Assembly: GCF_000585255.1 (NCBI RefSeq)
Contig: NZ_JANL01000037.1
Location: forward strand, 1-64,000
Origin: Alkalibacterium sp. AK22
GTDB lineage: Bacteria; Bacillota; Bacilli; Lactobacillales; Carnobacteriaceae_A
Direction of reading: 5' to 3'
DNA: 64,000 nt
This document shows positions 50,571-58,748 of the stretch, piece by piece. The notes under the pieces were generated by a model, which made no database searches, was not told where the DNA came from, and saw only the letters and a program-made list of their open reading frames with translations. Each line of letters starts with the position of its first letter. Position 1 is the stretch's first letter. Both the position numbers and the translations under genes were made by a program.

Positions 50571-50586
50571 TTATTTGTATTCTACT

Positions 50587-51090
50587 TTAATTTAGCTCAG
50601 CTTCTTCATGTCTGGCTGCAGACAGCGCTGCTTCATAATCCGGATCATCAGCCATTTCCTTGACAATTTCACGATAAACAATCTGCCCGCCTTTATTGAG
50701 AACAAAGACTGCGCGGGCCATCTTATCAAGATTATCGATATAAAGGCCGTAGTCTTTGGCAAATAAACGATCTTTGTCGTGCAAAATGGAACTGTGCAGG
50801 ACTTTCGTGCGCGACCATTCCTGCTGCTGAGCTTTCGTATTTGTTGATACTGAGAACATTTTGGTACCTTTCAGCTTTCTTGCTTCATCATTGAACGTGT
50901 TAGTCTGTCTGGAGCAAGTACTTGTTTCGATATCAGGTACTGTACTGATGATTAGTACGTCTCCCTTGAGGTCGGACAACTTGACTTCCTTATCATTTAA
51001 ATCTTTTAGTGTAAAGGAAGGAGCATCATCGCCTACTCGAGGAGCTTGAGCGTTTGTTTCGTAGGGTTCCCCTTTTAATGTAACGTTCAT
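50587..51090 (-). CDS. tpx: Thiol peroxidase, Tpx type, without a resolving cysteine
   Basis: A peroxiredoxin of 167 residues that reduces hydroperoxides using a peroxidatic thiol. The peroxidatic cysteine is C59 in VPDIETSTCSRQT. It is the only cysteine in the protein. Classical Tpx has a second, resolving cysteine about 34 residues later; here the aligned stretch reads QEWSRTK, with S93 in its place. The enzyme should therefore work as a 1-Cys form with an external thiol. The ATG at 51090 gives MNVTLKGEPYE; the open extension to 51135 lies on the promoter (TTGCAA-17-TAAACT). Confidence 0.9.
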   Translation of the reverse strand: MNVTLKGEPYETNAQAPRVGDDAPSFTLKDLNDKEVKLSDLKGDVLIISTVPDIETSTCSRQTNTFNDEARKLKGTKMFSVSTNTKAQQQEWSRTKVLHSSILHDKDRLFAKDYGLYIDNLDKMARAVFVLNKGGQIVYREIVKEMADDPDYEAALSAARHEEAELN

Positions 51091-51135
51091 CCTAATCCCT
51101 TCTTTCCCTATATATAATACCAGTTTACTTTCCAT

Positions 51136-51507
51136 CTCGTCTCATTGCAACTATAAAGTGAATGCATGAATTAAGTCATACGCTACTGAATTTGCCTGAA
51201 CTCTACCTGCCCTTCCCATTGGGCAGGGTAGGCAAAAAGTTGATTCACGAGATAATCTTTTAAATAATCAGAGACTTCCCGTATACGGTATTTAATCTTT
51301 AAAACGCAGTATCAAATGAAACAAACGGTCACCGACTCATCAGCTCTCAAGGTAATTTGCCTACCAGGGCTGAGTCAACACTGAAGAGAGTGCTTGCAAG
51401 CCCAGACCTACCTACATAAAGTGACAGGCTTATATAGGCCAACCGGCGTCCATACATATAACTTGACCTTTGTTTTGTAGGTATCATAAAATCCACATCC
51501 TCCATTA
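51136..51507. other. Structured 372-bp spacer between ezrA and tpx, no recognised gene
   Basis: No convincing gene. Structures: hairpin CTACCTGCCC (51203-51212)/GGGCAGGGTAG (51221-51231) with outer TTTGCC/GGCAAA pairs; GGTAGGCAAA (51227-51236) is perfectly complementary to TTTGCCTACC (51356-51365) across a 119-base gap; palindrome CCGTATACGG (51279-51288); stem GGGCT...AGCCC (about 51367-51402). On the plus strand TTGACC-18-TAAAAT (51463-51492) is promoter-like but leads only to the ezrA terminator. It may hold an ncRNA or an intergenic repeat. Confidence 0.5.
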
Positions 51508-51557
51508 AAAAATCCCCCGCCTGTAAAGAATCACTTCTTTATCTGCCGAGGGAGTTC
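51508..51557 (-). terminator. Terminator of ezrA
   Basis: On the minus strand CCCTCGGCAGATAAAGAA pairs imperfectly with TTCTTTACAGGCGGGGG and ends in TTTTTT, about 20 bases past the ezrA stop. Confidence 0.8.
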
Positions 51558-51575
51558 TAAACATAGTCCATGCTT

Positions 51576-53294
51576 TCAGCTGTAAGACTTATTTTCCGTA
51601 TATGCCTTTGATACTTCATCAAAAGCACCTGCTTCAATCGTCTCAAGTTTTTCTCGGACCATTTTCAGAGCCGTATGATAGTCAAATTCATTCAAGAATA
51701 AAGATTCACTGTATTTAATTGTTTCAATAACTTCCGGATGCTCTTCACGGTAGCGGTAAAGCCTTTGGCTGACCAGCTCTGTGAGCAAAGCTTCATCCAC
51801 AAGTGTATCTGTCTGAACAGCGAGCGATTCGATATCATCTTCACACAGTCTATGCAGACGTACAACGGCTTCCAAGTCCAGTCGTGGACGGGCCAGTTCT
51901 CTAGATAGATCTTCCAAATGATCAGTCGTGTAAAAGAACAAATCCAGGTAATCTTTGGGAAGACCGGGCAGGTTTTTATGCTCAATATACCGCTTCATCT
52001 CCCTTAGAGCCAATTCCATCTCATCGATATCTTTCTTGATTTCCATTTCTGTCTGCCTATAGGCGTACAGGTCAGCTGAAAGTTGAGCCAGTTTGGACGA
52101 AAGGTTTTCTAGCTCATTAAAACAGCTTGCCAGCGTATCCCTAGCGGCTGAATAAGGCAGCGCCTCGTCGGCGAGCCGACTCTCAACACGGCCAATCTGC
52201 TCTGTCTGAGCAGCAAAGTCTGCCTTAAGCTTGTCCATTGTTGCTTCTTCGTCTTTATAGAGAGTGTAGCTTTGATTGATTCGGTCTACCTCAAAGCTGA
52301 TTTCTCTTTTCTGATCCTGCACATACAGCACAATCTTTTTCAGTTGCTTGATCAGTTTAGTCACTTCAGGCTTGGCTTCGATTTCTGCTTCCATCAAATC
52401 ATAGATTTGATCTATTCTGTTTTCAACCGTCTCGACCTGCTGGTCAACAGCTGATATTTTTAGGTCACTTACCGATGATTTCAATTCGTTGATTGCACGG
52501 TCCAGATCAGACAGGCATTCATCAACCTCAGCTGTTTCAGGGAAAAGATAGCCCTGATCCAGTAGGCTGGCATATCCCTCTACTATTTCTTCCTTCTGCT
52601 TCAAATACTCGAATTCGATAGCCTTGATCAGCTCTGGTATACGTTTCATCAATTTTTCCATTTCCGATATTTTACTGTCCAGACGGCTGACGATTTTCCG
52701 CGCCTCTTCGTGGTCCCCCGATGCAGTCAGATCTGAAAACAGGGTGAATTCGGCTTCCACTTCTCCCAGTTTTTCCTCCAGACTGTTGGTACTGTCTCCA
52801 AAAGTAAAGCTATTTGTCAGCAGTTCTTTACGTATTTTATGGTAGCGTTTCTTGATAGATTCTACTTTTTTCAGATTGGCTTCTTCACGCTGAAGCAGCT
52901 CATCAATCAGACTGTTCAAGTGATCTGCATCCGTTTGGATGTCCTTCAGTGCTGCGCCACTTTTCTCCTGATATTCCGAAGCTTGCTTGAATCTGAAACG
53001 GTCAGTAGCCTGTTCAGCCTCAAACAAAAGGGCTTCAACTTCCGGTAACCGGCTGTTTTCAATATCAGCTACTTTCTCGACAGCCGTATCAGCAGCTGCT
53101 TTAGTTTGTCCAGTAAGTGCCATTGTACTCAATTTTTCGGCTTTTCCTGCTGGAAGACTGCTTTGCGCCTGTTTCTTCTCAAGGTCAAGCTGATCGATAT
53201 TTGTATAGTTTTTTTTCTTTAGATAGTATGTACTCATGTAGAGCATCACAGCCAGAATGATTATGCTGACTGCTACGACAATTTCGATTGTCAT
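51576..53294 (-). CDS. ezrA: Septation ring formation regulator EzrA
   Basis: EzrA is a membrane-anchored, spectrin-like coiled-coil protein that curbs ectopic FtsZ rings and joins the divisome. The 572-residue protein has a single N-terminal membrane helix (about 4-23) with a short outside end, then about 530 residues of almost continuous helix. The ATG at 53294 lies seven bases after GGAGGG; a TTG at 53309 overlaps that site. The gene is monocistronic. Confidence 0.95.
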   Translation of the reverse strand: MTIEIVVAVSIIILAVMLYMSTYYLKKKNYTNIDQLDLEKKQAQSSLPAGKAEKLSTMALTGQTKAAADTAVEKVADIENSRLPEVEALLFEAEQATDRFRFKQASEYQEKSGAALKDIQTDADHLNSLIDELLQREEANLKKVESIKKRYHKIRKELLTNSFTFGDSTNSLEEKLGEVEAEFTLFSDLTASGDHEEARKIVSRLDSKISEMEKLMKRIPELIKAIEFEYLKQKEEIVEGYASLLDQGYLFPETAEVDECLSDLDRAINELKSSVSDLKISAVDQQVETVENRIDQIYDLMEAEIEAKPEVTKLIKQLKKIVLYVQDQKREISFEVDRINQSYTLYKDEEATMDKLKADFAAQTEQIGRVESRLADEALPYSAARDTLASCFNELENLSSKLAQLSADLYAYRQTEMEIKKDIDEMELALREMKRYIEHKNLPGLPKDYLDLFFYTTDHLEDLSRELARPRLDLEAVVRLHRLCEDDIESLAVQTDTLVDEALLTELVSQRLYRYREEHPEVIETIKYSESLFLNEFDYHTALKMVREKLETIEAGAFDEVSKAYTENKSYS

Positions 53295-53423
53295 CAATAT
53301 TCCCTCCAAGTAATGCTGCCTTTGTTGGCGGATCTCTTCTTCCTAGTATATCAAACTTCAAACGATTATGTTATACTAGCAAGCAAATTCTGTAAATTAT
53401 ATTTCAACACAAGGAGAATTATG

Positions 53424-53882
53424 ATGAAAAACGATTTAACCTATCTGCTCAGCAAACAACTGCAGGCGGTCACCGACGGCGAACCGAATCTGATTGCGAA
53501 TCTCAGCAATGCATCCGCCCTTTTAAACGATCATCTTTCGGACATCAACTGGGCCGGCTTTTATCTGTGGGAAGAAGTAGATGATGAACTGGTACTAGGC
53601 CCTTTCCAAGGAAAAGTAGCCTGTGTCAGAATCAAAAAAGGTCAAGGAGTATGCGGGTCGGCTCTCGAACAGGAAAAAACACTGGTTGTGCCGGATGTTC
53701 ACCAGTTCCCCGGTCATATTGCCTGCGATTCCGCTAGCCAGTCAGAAATTGTCGTGCCCTTAATCAAAGCAGGACGCAAGATTGGTGTTCTGGACGTCGA
53801 TGCTCCAATCACAGACCGTTTCACTCAGGAAGACCAGAACATGCTGGAAGAATTCTGCTCTGTTTTGCTTGGCGTTATGTGA
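53424..53882 (+). CDS. msrC: Free methionine-(R)-sulfoxide reductase (GAF domain)
   Basis: A stand-alone GAF-domain enzyme of about 152 residues that reduces free methionine-R-sulfoxide. The three cysteines of the family are visible: VACVRIKKGQG, GVCGSALEQ and HIACDSASQSE, the latter followed by VVPLIK and GVLDVDAP. I use the second ATG of an ATG-ATG pair, seven bases after AAGGAG (the first is 53421). The upstream extension to 53313 is unlike the family. It is a lone gene diverging from ezrA. Confidence 0.9.
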   Translation: MKNDLTYLLSKQLQAVTDGEPNLIANLSNASALLNDHLSDINWAGFYLWEEVDDELVLGPFQGKVACVRIKKGQGVCGSALEQEKTLVVPDVHQFPGHIACDSASQSEIVVPLIKAGRKIGVLDVDAPITDRFTQEDQNMLEEFCSVLLGVM

Positions 53883-53894
53883 ATGTGTCCCAAA

Positions 53895-53931
53895 TAAGCC
53901 TTTCAGCTTTTTGCTGGGAGGCTTTTTCTAA
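53895..53931 (+). terminator. Terminator of the methionine sulfoxide reductase gene
   Basis: AGCCTTTCAGC pairs with GCTGGGAGGCT (with G-U pairs) and is followed by TTTTTC. Confidence 0.8.
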
Positions 53932-53942
53932 TTATAGGATTA

Positions 53943-53980
53943 AAAAAAACGTCACCCGCCCGAGGGCAGATGACGCTTTA
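53943..53980 (-). terminator. Terminator of rpsD
   Basis: GCGTCATCTGCCC pairs with GGGCGGGTGACGT on the minus strand, with a T-run of eight at its end, about 15 bases after the rpsD stop. Confidence 0.88.
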
Positions 53981-53995
53981 TAATCACTTAACTGA

Positions 53996-54601
53996 TTATC
54001 TGTTATAGTACTCAACGATGAAGGCTTCATCGATTTCTGCTGGCATTTCTTCACGAAGTGGCAGACGAGTCAGAGAACCTTCCAGTTTTTCATCATCAAA
54101 TGTGACAAAGTCTGGACGTCCAAAGATAGACTCTACAGATTCCTTAATAATCTTAAGGTCTTTAGATTTTTCACGAACACCAACAACATCTCCAACAGTA
54201 ACGCTGAATGATGGAATATCCACGCGCTTGCCATTTACAGTGATGTGACCGTGGTTTACAAGCTGACGAGCCTGACGACGTGTAGTCGCAAGACCTAGTC
54301 TGTAAACAACGTTATCCAGGCGCTGCTCCAGCAGAACCATGAAGTTTACACCGTGCTTGCCTTCACGGATTTTTCCTGCTTTAGTAAACAGGTTAAAGAA
54401 CTGACGTTCGTTCAGGCCGTACATGAAGCGAAGCTTTTGCTTCTCTTTAAGCTGCAGCCCGTATTCAGACAGTTTGATACGTGCAGTCGGTCCGTGCTGA
54501 CCTGGTGCATACGGACGTCTTGCTAGCTCTTTACCGCTTCCGGTAAGGGAAATGCCCAAACGTCTTGATTTTTTCCATGATGGTCCAGTATATCTTGCCA
54601 T
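53996..54601 (-). CDS. rpsD: 30S ribosomal protein S4
   Basis: S4 nucleates 30S assembly on the 5' domain of 16S rRNA and, in Firmicutes, represses its own mRNA. The 201-residue protein starts [16 protein letters not shown]. It contains the S4 RNA-binding domain [20 protein letters not shown] with [15 protein letters not shown] and ends [12 protein letters not shown]-like ([13 protein letters not shown]). GGAGG lies eight bases before the ATG. An upstream extension to 54616 is rejected. It stands alone behind a leader of about 200 bases. Confidence 0.97.
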   Translation of the reverse strand: MARYTGPSWKKSRRLGISLTGSGKELARRPYAPGQHGPTARIKLSEYGLQLKEKQKLRFMYGLNERQFFNLFTKAGKIREGKHGVNFMVLLEQRLDNVVYRLGLATTRRQARQLVNHGHITVNGKRVDIPSFSVTVGDVVGVREKSKDLKIIKESVESIFGRPDFVTFDDEKLEGSLTRLPLREEMPAEIDEAFIVEYYNR

Positions 54602-54800
54602 ATTGAATTCCTCCATATAATAAATGATCAGTTTGACACAACTGTAATGGAGTAAAATAACGAATGAAAGCTCAGCAATACGTGCAGTACCTTTTCAATC
54701 TTCACCACTTGCAGCCGCTGGTTACACAATTACGCTCATATGATTCATATGGCAAGGCACTGTTGACGCGGTTGCCGCTTCCCGCTGCGATATTTTACAC
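54602..54800 (-). promoter_or_regulatory. Long rpsD leader (candidate S4 autoregulatory element)
   Basis: The transcribed spacer before rpsD is about 200 bases and holds pairable blocks GCAGCGGG...AGCGGCTGC, CATATG repeats and a GGCAACCGCG segment. Its position and length match the S4-binding leader of Bacillus rpsD; homology was not tested. The rest of the gap up to 54918 carries the promoter only. Confidence 0.45.
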
Positions 54801-54807
54801 AAGGATA

Positions 54808-54836
54808 AGCTTACCAATATTTACATAAGAAGTCAA
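54808..54836 (-). promoter_or_regulatory. Sigma-A promoter of rpsD
   Basis: TTGACT (54831-54836) and TAAGCT (54808-54813) are 17 bases apart on the minus strand. The -10 match is weaker than the -35. Confidence 0.6.
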
Positions 54837-54918
54837 GATGATTTATTAAAGACCCGAATAACCCTTTAAGCGGTTTACTCTCGTCAAGACGTGGGTCAGT
54901 AATCGGCTGAAGAACCTA

Positions 54919-54952
54919 TAAAAAAGGCCGGAACTGCTGTCCCGGCCTTCTC
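54919..54952 (-). terminator. Terminator of the baeRF-like gene
   Basis: GAAGGCCGG pairs with CCGGCCTTT around a ten-base loop and is followed by TTTT on the minus strand, about 22 bases after the stop at 54974. Confidence 0.9.
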
Positions 54953-54973
54953 AGTAACTATTCTCATATGAAA

Positions 54974-56107
54974 TTAGAAACGAAGCAGTGCCGCTACACC
55001 ACTGTCAGATGGCATGCTGGCCTTGTCTAGCACATATACTTGACCGTTCGTCTTCAGTACATTGTGGACAAGCTGATTGATATACTGATTGGTTTCGGGA
55101 CCTTCATGGTACTGGCCATTTTCATCAATCAGGCCCTCCACCTGGTAGTCATCTTCCAGCAATAGCACATCGATTTTTCCCTGGATACTGGCCATAGCCA
55201 GATCATCAAACTGAGCTTCCAGTTTGAATTCCGGTTTGGTTTCTCTGAACTTTTCGACGAGGCTTCTGTAGCGTCTATTGATGATGTCATCGACGACTTC
55301 AGATGTATGAGACTGGATTTCGTTGAAGGTCAACTGAGAGGGTGACGCTTCTACTCTCGTTTCATCCAGGTAACCATTTTTGGACAGTCTCTCAAAATCA
55401 GAGATGTTTTTCTTGAGCGCAAAGAGCACCAGTGGCAAGCCTGTTGGCTTAGAGAACTGTTCGTTGATATATTTATCTACTTCACGGAAATAATTTTCCT
55501 GGTCGATTTCGACCTCTGTGCTTTTCTCGTTGTGGCCGTGGAACACACCCCCACTGTTGCCGTCTCCACCGTTATAGGATCCGACATTAAGTTCACCGCC
55601 GGTCAGTTCATCCCCCAAAGCTTTGGTCAAAGTATTTGGTGCGTCTTCAGGCAGATCGACCGGCTGAAGTTTATTGCGTCGGCCGGTGTAAAGGCTAAAT
55701 TTATCGTGATTAAGTGCAAGAAGGTGGTAATAGCTCACATACTGAAAATCAGCAATCAGCGGCAGGACATAGGGCTGTTTGGATACAACTGTTCCAGTGT
55801 GGATAGCTGTCCCTAGCCGGTAGTAATAAACCTCATCTGGTGTGATGTAGAATACGGCACTACGTGTCATGTTTCTCCAGAAATCAGTATGGTCAACGAG
55901 AAACTTTGCCTTATCCAAAAAACTATTGCAGAATTTTTCATCGTAAACCTTGTGGAGTTTCGCTTTCGCTTCCTTCAGCAGATTCTGGAACTGAATCTGA
56001 TTGGCCTCGACTTCCACTCCATTGGATTCAGAGTTCAAAGAAATGGACACGACTGCCTCATAATCCTGCAGCAGTTCATCAGTTGGAAATGTGTAGAGCT
56101 CTTGCAT
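54974..56107 (-). CDS. Bacterial archaeo-eukaryotic release-factor-like protein (baeRF family)
   Basis: A 377-residue cytoplasmic protein that I match to the baeRF group, bacterial homologues of archaeal/eukaryotic eRF1 (family 6 type). Visible support is the three-part layout: an N-terminal region of about 150 residues, a central domain around residues 165-290 with a Gly-rich GSYNGGDGNSGGVFHGHN loop, and a C-terminal L7Ae-like domain ending VLDKASMPSDSGVAALLRF. baeRFs are proposed, from comparative genomics, to act on stalled ribosomes. Function here is unknown. The ATG at 56107 follows GGAAGG; a GTG at 56116 is possible. It has its own terminator. Confidence 0.72.
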   Translation of the reverse strand: MQELYTFPTDELLQDYEAVVSISLNSESNGVEVEANQIQFQNLLKEAKAKLHKVYDEKFCNSFLDKAKFLVDHTDFWRNMTRSAVFYITPDEVYYYRLGTAIHTGTVVSKQPYVLPLIADFQYVSYYHLLALNHDKFSLYTGRRNKLQPVDLPEDAPNTLTKALGDELTGGELNVGSYNGGDGNSGGVFHGHNEKSTEVEIDQENYFREVDKYINEQFSKPTGLPLVLFALKKNISDFERLSKNGYLDETRVEASPSQLTFNEIQSHTSEVVDDIINRRYRSLVEKFRETKPEFKLEAQFDDLAMASIQGKIDVLLLEDDYQVEGLIDENGQYHEGPETNQYINQLVHNVLKTNGQVYVLDKASMPSDSGVAALLRF

Positions 56108-56251
56108 ATGCGTCACCTTCCATTCATTATTTTCTCTCTTGAGGTCCAGGCCCCAGCAGAGATTCCTATAGGTCCATCATAGCTAATCAGATGAAAAATG
56201 TCTAAGAATATGCTGATGGACAGCCCTCTCTTCCAGACGATCCCTTTGCTG

Positions 56252-56818
56252 TCAGTTCTGTACCTTTAATGTGATAGGCTTGATGATTTTAGCCGGTATC
56301 CCGCCAATCAAAACATTATCTAAAAAGGACTGGGTCACGACAGCCCCTGCAGCTACAACAACGTTATCCCCTAGGGTGACGCCCCCGACAATAGTAGCAT
56401 TCGCTCCAATCCAGCAGTTGTCGCCAATGGTAACCGGCCGGCCAAATTCATAGCCTGCGTTTCTTTCCGTTGGATCGAGGGGATGCTCCGGCGTGACTAT
56501 ACTCACGCCGGGTCCAAGCATCGCATTGGCTCCGATCTCAATCGGGCAGACATCCAGAAAGACACAGTTGAAATTAGCAAAAAAATTTTCCCCTACATGA
56601 ATATTACTCCCGTAATCTACCCGAAGACCAGGCTCAACCGTAATATGCTCACCAGTCGACCCAAAGAGACTCTGAACACGCTTTTTCCTGGTTTCATCAT
56701 CTGTTGCCTGATTGAAAACCTGTGCTTTGCGGTGTCCCGCTTGTCTTTCCTGAGCAAGGATCCGGTCGGACGGATCATACATCTTGCCGGCAATCATTTT
56801 TTGCTTCTCAGTAGTCAT
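56252..56818 (-). CDS. Sugar O-acetyltransferase, maltose/galactoside acetyltransferase family
   Basis: A left-handed beta-helix (hexapeptide) acetyltransferase of 188 residues. The N-terminal Maa domain (EKQKMIAGKMYDPSD) precedes hexapeptide repeats such as IGANAMLGPGVSI and IGDNCWIGANATIVGGV, with the catalytic His in PEHPLD and the loop near residue 115. It probably acetylates a small sugar or thiogalactoside with acetyl-CoA. The natural substrate is unknown. The ATG at 56818 lies nine bases after AAGGAG. Confidence 0.9.
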   Translation of the reverse strand: MTTEKQKMIAGKMYDPSDRILAQERQAGHRKAQVFNQATDDETRKKRVQSLFGSTGEHITVEPGLRVDYGSNIHVGENFFANFNCVFLDVCPIEIGANAMLGPGVSIVTPEHPLDPTERNAGYEFGRPVTIGDNCWIGANATIVGGVTLGDNVVVAAGAVVTQSFLDNVLIGGIPAKIIKPITLKVQN

Positions 56819-56982
56819 GTACACACACTCTCCTTTGATTTGTTTTTACTCATTCAGTGAATCTGTGCAGTCCCTGATTTATTTATTTTTAATTTTTATG
56901 CAACTAACCTGTTACCAGTATAACAAAAAGTACCCGTCTCTTCAGACTCCTTTTGCTCTTTTATGCGGATTGTACCGCTTTT

Positions 56983-57972
56983 TTATTTAAACACTTCACT
57001 GACTTCCTCCATCATAATGCTAAACGTTTGGGCGCCTCCCCCAGAAAGATACCAAGCCGAGGGAGAAAGGTAATATATTGAGTCTGTTTGGAAGGCCACT
57101 GTCTGCTGAATGACCGGGCTATCTTCAATAGCAGACACATGGCCTTCTCCGCCTATAGCCGCTGTCCGGTCGATTACAAACAGCAAGTCTGGATTTTTTG
57201 ATAGTACATATTCATAGGTTACTGCCATTCCATGGTTGGATACCTCGATGTTTTTGTCTGACGGAGTCAATTTGAAAGCATCATGTACAACTCCAAAGCG
57301 CGAACCTGAGCCATAGGCGGATAGTGCCCCCTCATTGTAGAGGGTAACCAGAGTCGTCATTTTAGACGCCTCTGCCTTATTCTGAAGCTGCAGCAGTTCA
57401 TTTTCCAATTCATCAATCACAGATCGGGCTTCTGTTTTACGGTCAAATATATAGCCCAGCAGACTCAAGTTTTCATCAAGTGACGTTAAATAATCTGCTG
57501 CATCATGAGAAAGATCGAGAGTCGGTGCAATATTTGACAATTCTGCATAGGCTCCACTCGACCGACCAGCGACAATAATTAAATCCGGCTCAGCCGCATG
57601 TGTCGCTTCAAGATCTATTTCAAAGAAACTGCCGGCTGCTTCAACTTCCTGATATATCAGCAGGTGTTCAGGCAAATGAGGAGAGCCTGTTAAGACAACG
57701 CGGTCGCTTAGTCCCAGCACAGCCAAATTATCTAACTGACCGTTATCAAAAACAGCAACCTTTTGAGGATCAGCCGGTACCTCTACCTTATTTCCAGCTG
57801 AATCTTTAATCATCAGCGTCTGCTTATTATCTGGTTCAGTTTCAGTAGAAAGGGCCGGCTGGCCGCTTGCAGCTTCACCTTCCATAGAGTCTTCTTCCAT
57901 AGTTGTGCAGGCTGACAAAATGAATAGACTGGTTAAAGCCAGCAGCCCCTTGTGGATGATCACTTTGCTCAT
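56983..57972 (-). CDS. Siderophore ABC transporter substrate-binding lipoprotein (YclQ/FatB type)
   Basis: A lipid-anchored extracellular receptor of 329 residues for a ferric siderophore, probably catecholate or petrobactin-like. The signal peptide (1-21) ends in lipobox LSAC with the lipidated C22. An acidic linker precedes the periplasmic-binding fold (VAVFDNGQLDNLAVLG, PDLIIVAGRSS, SNHGMAVTYEYVLSKNPDLLFVIDR). The ATG at 57972 follows AAAGGAG; the one at 57993 does not. It is the last gene of the four-gene importer, preceded by the ATPase. Confidence 0.9.
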   Translation of the reverse strand: MSKVIIHKGLLALTSLFILSACTTMEEDSMEGEAASGQPALSTETEPDNKQTLMIKDSAGNKVEVPADPQKVAVFDNGQLDNLAVLGLSDRVVLTGSPHLPEHLLIYQEVEAAGSFFEIDLEATHAAEPDLIIVAGRSSGAYAELSNIAPTLDLSHDAADYLTSLDENLSLLGYIFDRKTEARSVIDELENELLQLQNKAEASKMTTLVTLYNEGALSAYGSGSRFGVVHDAFKLTPSDKNIEVSNHGMAVTYEYVLSKNPDLLFVIDRTAAIGGEGHVSAIEDSPVIQQTVAFQTDSIYYLSPSAWYLSGGGAQTFSIMMEEVSEVFK

Positions 57973-57989
57973 TATTAAAACTCCTTTTG

Positions 57990-58748
57990 TCATTTATAGT
58001 GAAAACAATATTTAACTCCATCTTTTTCGATAATGTCTAAATCCATTTCATACAGCTCACTTAATACAGATTCTGTGATTACTTCATTCGTAGTACCTGA
58101 TGCAAACAGGTATCCGTCTTTCATAGCAATAATACGATCTGCATAGCTGGCAGCAAAGTTTATATCATGTACAACCAGGACAACTGTTTTCCCGAGATCC
58201 TGGACCAGATTCTGTAAAGTCTGCATCATCTGAACTCCATGGTGCATATCCAAGTTGTTCAGTGGCTCATCTAGCAGGATATAGTCGGTATCCTGGCTAA
58301 GGACCATGGCAATCATTGCTCTTTGAAATTGGCCTCCAGAGAGCGTGTCCAGTCGTCGATCCTGCATGTCCGTCATGTTGAGGTAAGCAAGCGAGCGATT
58401 GATGACAGCCTGGCAATGCGGAGTGAGCTTGCCTTTTGTGTAGGGAAACCTCCCAAATGAAACCAGCTCACGTACCGTCAGTCCTACCGACAACTGACTG
58501 CTTTGCTTTAAAACAGACAGTCGGGTCGCTAGTGTTGACCGGGTAACTGTTCTTAATTCATCGCCCTCAAAGTAAATGTGTCCCTCATCATAGGGTACCA
58601 GTCGGCCAAGCATCTCGAGCAAGGTGCTTTTACCGGCTCCGTTAGGACCAATACAAGCAGTAAAAGTGCCTTTTTTAATTAGCAAACTGACCTGATTTAC
58701 GACTTTCTTGTTTTCATAAGATTTTGTCAATCCATGGACGTCAATCAT
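57990..58748 (-). CDS. Siderophore ABC transporter ATP-binding protein (YclP/FatE type)
   Basis: The 252-residue ATPase drives iron-siderophore import. It has Walker A GPNGAGKST at residue 35, the Q-loop near VLKQSSQLSV, the signature LSGGQFQRAM, Walker B YILLDEP, and an H-loop VVLVVHD. This is the FecE/FhuC branch. Its start overlaps the second permease gene by eight bases, which shows operon organisation. Confidence 0.95.
   Translation of the reverse strand: MIDVHGLTKSYENKKVVNQVSLLIKKGTFTACIGPNGAGKSTLLEMLGRLVPYDEGHIYFEGDELRTVTRSTLATRLSVLKQSSQLSVGLTVRELVSFGRFPYTKGKLTPHCQAVINRSLAYLNMTDMQDRRLDTLSGGQFQRAMIAMVLSQDTDYILLDEPLNNLDMHHGVQMMQTLQNLVQDLGKTVVLVVHDINFAASYADRIIAMKDGYLFASGTTNEVITESVLSELYEMDLDIIEKDGVKYCFHYK

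Noticed and set aside
51310-51360. CTGATGAG sequence recalling a hammerhead ribozyme core
   Set aside because: The following GAAA box and the three stems are absent.
51350-51465. 36-codon minus-strand ORF (MYGRRLAYISL...) in the ezrA-tpx spacer
   Set aside because: Weak ribosome site, no recognised family, and it covers inverted-repeat arms. Treated as part of a structured spacer, though conservation of its codons would change this.
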